A program made the position numbers and the translations under genes. This document shows, piece by piece, positions 13,120-15,780 of a DNA stretch of 15,780 nt (within the stretch, counting starts at the first letter, position 1; the number at the start of each line of letters is the position of its first letter). This DNA is from Patescibacteria group bacterium (GTDB taxonomy: Bacteria > Patescibacteriota > Patescibacteriia > 2-12-FULL-60-25): NCBI GenBank assembly GCA_018824765.1, contig JAHJFW010000080.1:1-15780 (forward strand), read 5' to 3'. Below the pieces are notes generated by a model. It made no database searches. It saw only the letters and a program-made list of their open reading frames with translations, and was not told where the DNA came from.

Positions 13120-15678
13120 TTAACCTTGTATGCCCATTGAGTCGCTTGGATAGCTTACCGAGGCTTCAACATCTGACGGACTGAAGTCAGCCGCATTTTC
13201 TATTGGATTGCTTATAATATAGTTTGGAAAAAAGGCGATATCAATATCGTCAATCTGCTGATTCCAATTCGCGCTGTAAAGCTCTGTAGCCAGCTGTTCA
13301 GTCTCGATCCAGCGCAGGACCCCGCCTTTTTCAACTGCATAAACTTTATTGTCACTTGTGAACTTCACCATTTTTCTGCCGGATTTGTAAGTTACATTCC
13401 TGCCGAGCGGAATTGCCGCGAGATCCTCAAAGGCTATGACTTTTATGTTTGAATAATCGCTAAACCACGTCATATAAACTTTGCCGTTCGGAAAAGCGTG
13501 CCTTCGCCCGTCAGCTCCGAGATAATAAACTGCCGTATCTTCCTGCGTTGCCGGATCGCCGTCATCAGGGAATTTCACCAGTTCGTGAATGGCAAAGCCG
13601 GCGCTCTGCATTGATTGCAATGATACCGTGTCAATCGTGGTAATCGGGCCGGAAATCTGTGCCGGTGTTGGATTCGCCGTTGTCGGAGAAGGGGTCGGGC
13701 CGCCTCCGCCCCCGCCGCCTCCGCCTGTAACAACGGTGCTGGCTCCTGCGTAAGTCAGAGTCACTGTATCTGAAGACGAATCAGTTGCATCCTGCGAATC
13801 TGTGTAGGTCGCGGTTCCGATGCCGCTGGCGAGCAATTCAAACCTGCTGTTGCCTGCTGAAGCGACAGAAGATGATACGAGATCGATGGCTGTCGAATTT
13901 CTAAAAATACCGGTGGCAACGCCAGTTTCCGTCAACGTCATAGTTTCTGCATCACTTCCCGCGGCCGCATTGAAGCTGACCGGAATAGTCAAAGTTTCAA
14001 CTACTGTGCCGTCAAGGTTTCTGTTAGAATCTTGAACAGTAACGTAAACCGAGCCGGGATTTGTCAGAGAAGATACTTCCACTCCTGCAGAATTCGTGAT
14101 TTTCACGGATTCGGCCAAATGGATAATACTGCCTGTTGAAACAGTGACTAGTCCTGTGTTGGCAATTGTTCCTAGCACCGTGAAGTTATTCGCGCCGACT
14201 GCCAAAGTGCCGTTAGCGTTGATTGTAACTGCGCCAACCGCCGTTGTACTGGCGTTCAAGGTCGCTGTTTTTGCGGCTGACGGAGTAATGCTCAAATTGT
14301 AGTAAGTCGTGCTGGCAACAGTTTGGGTCTCTTGATAAGCCACCGTGCCGTTAGCCGGATTAAATGTACCGCCCCAAAGTTGGAGCGGAGTGCCTGCGGC
14401 TGTGAAAGCGGTTGTGCCGTTTCCGAGATTCAAGGTTCCATTGCTTAAGAGAAGTGTTCTGCTGACCGTCATGCCACCGTCTGCAAATGTCGCTGTGCCA
14501 CCTGATTTGTTCACGACTAAATCATAGAATCCTGTGGAGCTGACGCTTTGCGCTCCGGAGCCGTTCAAAGTGGTCGTGGCTGTTCCGGGAGTGAATGTGC
14601 CGCCATTCACAGTAAAGTTACCACCAACATTGAAGGCATTTGTTCCAAGAGAAAGTGTTCCGCCTGTCAGGGAAAAATCATGCGTTGAAGTTGTCGTGCC
14701 GGCAAATGTTACGGTCCCGCCTGATTTCGCGATCGTGAGGTCATATAACGCAGTGGAGCTCACGCTTTGCGCGCCCGAGCCATTGAGATTAATTGTACCG
14801 GTACTAGGTGTAAATGTTCCTCCGTTGACCGTGAAATTACCGCCAACAAATAACGTGTTTGCGCCGAGGGAAAACGTACCGCCTAGCACAATCAAATCTT
14901 CTGTTGTAGTAGCGTTTCCAGACAGCGTAACGGTGCTGGCTGATTTGTTGATTTCAATGCGCCTGAAGGCGGTAGGATTAACAGCAGAAAAAAGAAATGT
15001 CTGTACGGCACCTCTCGCTACAACCACTCGACCCGTCCCGGGATTTATAGTTGCGGCGGCAATAGTGATATTACCATGAAGCTCAAGTGTTCCTGACCCT
15101 CCATTAAATGTAGCCGTTTGCGCAAGTGTAAACTGGTCATAAGCTGTTGTTGTTCCTGAACCGATATCTAGAATTGTTCCGGAGCCGAGTAGCGCGAAAG
15201 TGGAACTAACATTGATATTGCCCGAAATAGATCCGATTTTATTTGCTCCGACATTGCCAACAGTAACACTCCCGCCAAATCCCAAATATCCGCTTGTGGA
15301 TGTTACCACTCCGCCATTATCCAACCTCACCGTAGAAGTAACATTAAGTCCAAAAGTCTGCGCATCAATAGTGCCGCTCGAATTGATCGTGCTGATACTT
15401 ACCGGTGCGCTTAATTGTGTGGAGGTTCCGGAAGTGACTATCACATCATCCCCCACTCCGGGCGCATTGCCGTTGCAATTTGTCCAGTTGGCGGCTGTAT
15501 TAAAATCTCCGATGGCTCCGCCCGTAGTTTGCGAATAAATACACATTGCCGCGCTCGCCGTCTTTGGCATGCTTAGAAGCGCGACGCCTAGAAACGCGAA
15601 AACTACCGTTATAAACGCCGGACTAACGTAATATTTTCCAACGTTAAACTTAACCAACGCGGATTTAAAATCAACCAT
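13120..15678 (-). CDS. Secreted beta-repeat surface protein with CPR-type C-terminal domain
   Basis: The 852-residue product starts with an extended signal peptide: basic N-terminus, hydrophobic core at about 20-36, and cleavage after ASA near residue 43. Residues 50-520 are Gly/Thr/Ser/Asn-rich beta repeats with a 73-residue period. The clearest units begin SLGANTLFVGGNFTVNGGTF (270) and SLGTNAFNVGGNFTVNGGTF (343), with a degenerate one near 416. Residues 540-642 look like an Ig-like beta domain (VYVTVQDSNRNLDGTVVETL, TLTETGVATGIF). A nine-glycine, then Pro/Thr linker (652-673) leads to a compact C-terminal domain (about 700-820) with VYYLGADGRRHAFPN, YMTWFSDYSNIKVI, VYAVEKGGVLRWI and WNQQIDDI, which I associate with CPR surface proteins. 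There is no sortase motif or C-terminal anchor. It is probably a surface or attachment protein. Confidence 0.9.
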   Translation of the reverse strand: MVDFKSALVKFNVGKYYVSPAFITVVFAFLGVALLSMPKTASAAMCIYSQTTGGAIGDFNTAANWTNCNGNAPGVGDDVIVTSGTSTQLSAPVSISTINSSGTIDAQTFGLNVTSTVRLDNGGVVTSTSGYLGFGGSVTVGNVGANKIGSISGNINVSSTFALLGSGTILDIGSGTTTAYDQFTLAQTATFNGGSGTLELHGNITIAAATINPGTGRVVVARGAVQTFLFSAVNPTAFRRIEINKSASTVTLSGNATTTEDLIVLGGTFSLGANTLFVGGNFTVNGGTFTPSTGTINLNGSGAQSVSSTALYDLTIAKSGGTVTFAGTTTSTHDFSLTGGTLSLGTNAFNVGGNFTVNGGTFTPGTATTTLNGSGAQSVSSTGFYDLVVNKSGGTATFADGGMTVSRTLLLSNGTLNLGNGTTAFTAAGTPLQLWGGTFNPANGTVAYQETQTVASTTYYNLSITPSAAKTATLNASTTAVGAVTINANGTLAVGANNFTVLGTIANTGLVTVSTGSIIHLAESVKITNSAGVEVSSLTNPGSVYVTVQDSNRNLDGTVVETLTIPVSFNAAAGSDAETMTLTETGVATGIFRNSTAIDLVSSSVASAGNSRFELLASGIGTATYTDSQDATDSSSDTVTLTYAGASTVVTGGGGGGGGGPTPSPTTANPTPAQISGPITTIDTVSLQSMQSAGFAIHELVKFPDDGDPATQEDTAVYYLGADGRRHAFPNGKVYMTWFSDYSNIKVIAFEDLAAIPLGRNVTYKSGRKMVKFTSDNKVYAVEKGGVLRWIETEQLATELYSANWNQQIDDIDIAFFPNYIISNPIENAADFSPSDVEASVSYPSDSMGIQG

Positions 15679-15753
15679 ATTGTTTGGGATTTAAAAAAAT
15701 AAAAATACTGCAGTCTAGTTTAACAAAATCACCGGCTATTGTAAGTATTAAAC

Positions 15754-15762
15754 TGTGGATAA
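15754..15762 (-). promoter_or_regulatory. DnaA-box-like 9-mer upstream of the surface-protein gene
   Basis: TGTGGATAA is a perfect TTATCCACA on the minus strand, 75 bases upstream of the surface-protein ATG. On the minus strand a TTGCAA lies just before it and a TAATAC just after, but the 15-base spacing is too short for a confident promoter call. Confidence 0.35.
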
Positions 15763-15780
15763 CTCTTGCAAAACGGGACA

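Noticed and set aside
14534..15079. 181-codon plus-strand frame with repeated PLRLIVPVLGVNVPP-like units
   Set aside because: It is antisense to the beta-repeat surface protein. The apparent repeats simply mirror that gene's 73-residue repeat units.

Overview
The window looks like chromosomal DNA from a Candidate Phyla Radiation (Patescibacteria) bacterium, most likely of the Parcubacteria group. This is an inference from gene content and style, because no rRNA or ribosomal protein is present. The clues are short compact genes with weak or absent Shine-Dalgarno sites, a UvrD helicase fused to a RecB-type nuclease, several conserved but unnamed membrane proteins, a secreted beta-repeat protein ending in a domain I associate with CPR surface proteins, and intergenic hairpins made of reiterated short words. 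Every convincing gene except one small one (12178-12435) lies on the minus strand, so the layout is read from high to low coordinates.

15678-12594: a large secreted repeat protein and a small soluble protein of unknown function. 12435-11911: a small plus-strand two-helix membrane protein and its upstream region. 11910-10342: a 522-residue membrane protein with no recognised family. 10341-10001: a gene-free stretch with a 17-bp inverted repeat. 10000-8876: Tgt, the tRNA-guanine transglycosylase, which here lacks the usual zinc cysteines.

8875-7250 is the most unusual part. A 428-residue homologue of CsoSCA (CsoS3), the alpha-carboxysome shell carbonic anhydrase, has its own sigma70-like promoter and rho-independent terminator. 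Upstream of it is a dense cluster of palindromes and perfect DnaA-box-like 9-mers. No shell, RuBisCO or other carboxysome gene is in view, and the protein is short at its N-terminus. Immediately downstream, with a separate promoter, is a second, minimal beta-carbonic-anhydrase-like protein.

7182-2765 is a probable four-gene operon: the mini carbonic anhydrase, an HhH-GPD DNA glycosylase without the Fe-S tail, the UvrD-nuclease fusion with a Cas4/AddB-style Fe-S cysteine set, and a DUF721/DciA-like protein. Three of the four are DNA-repair or replication-linked. 2619-1 is the cell-shape locus: a four-helix membrane protein of unknown function, mreB, mreC and the first 45 codons of mreD. MreB filaments with MreC and MreD direct side-wall peptidoglycan synthesis, and the usual mrdA/rodA partners would lie beyond the left edge.
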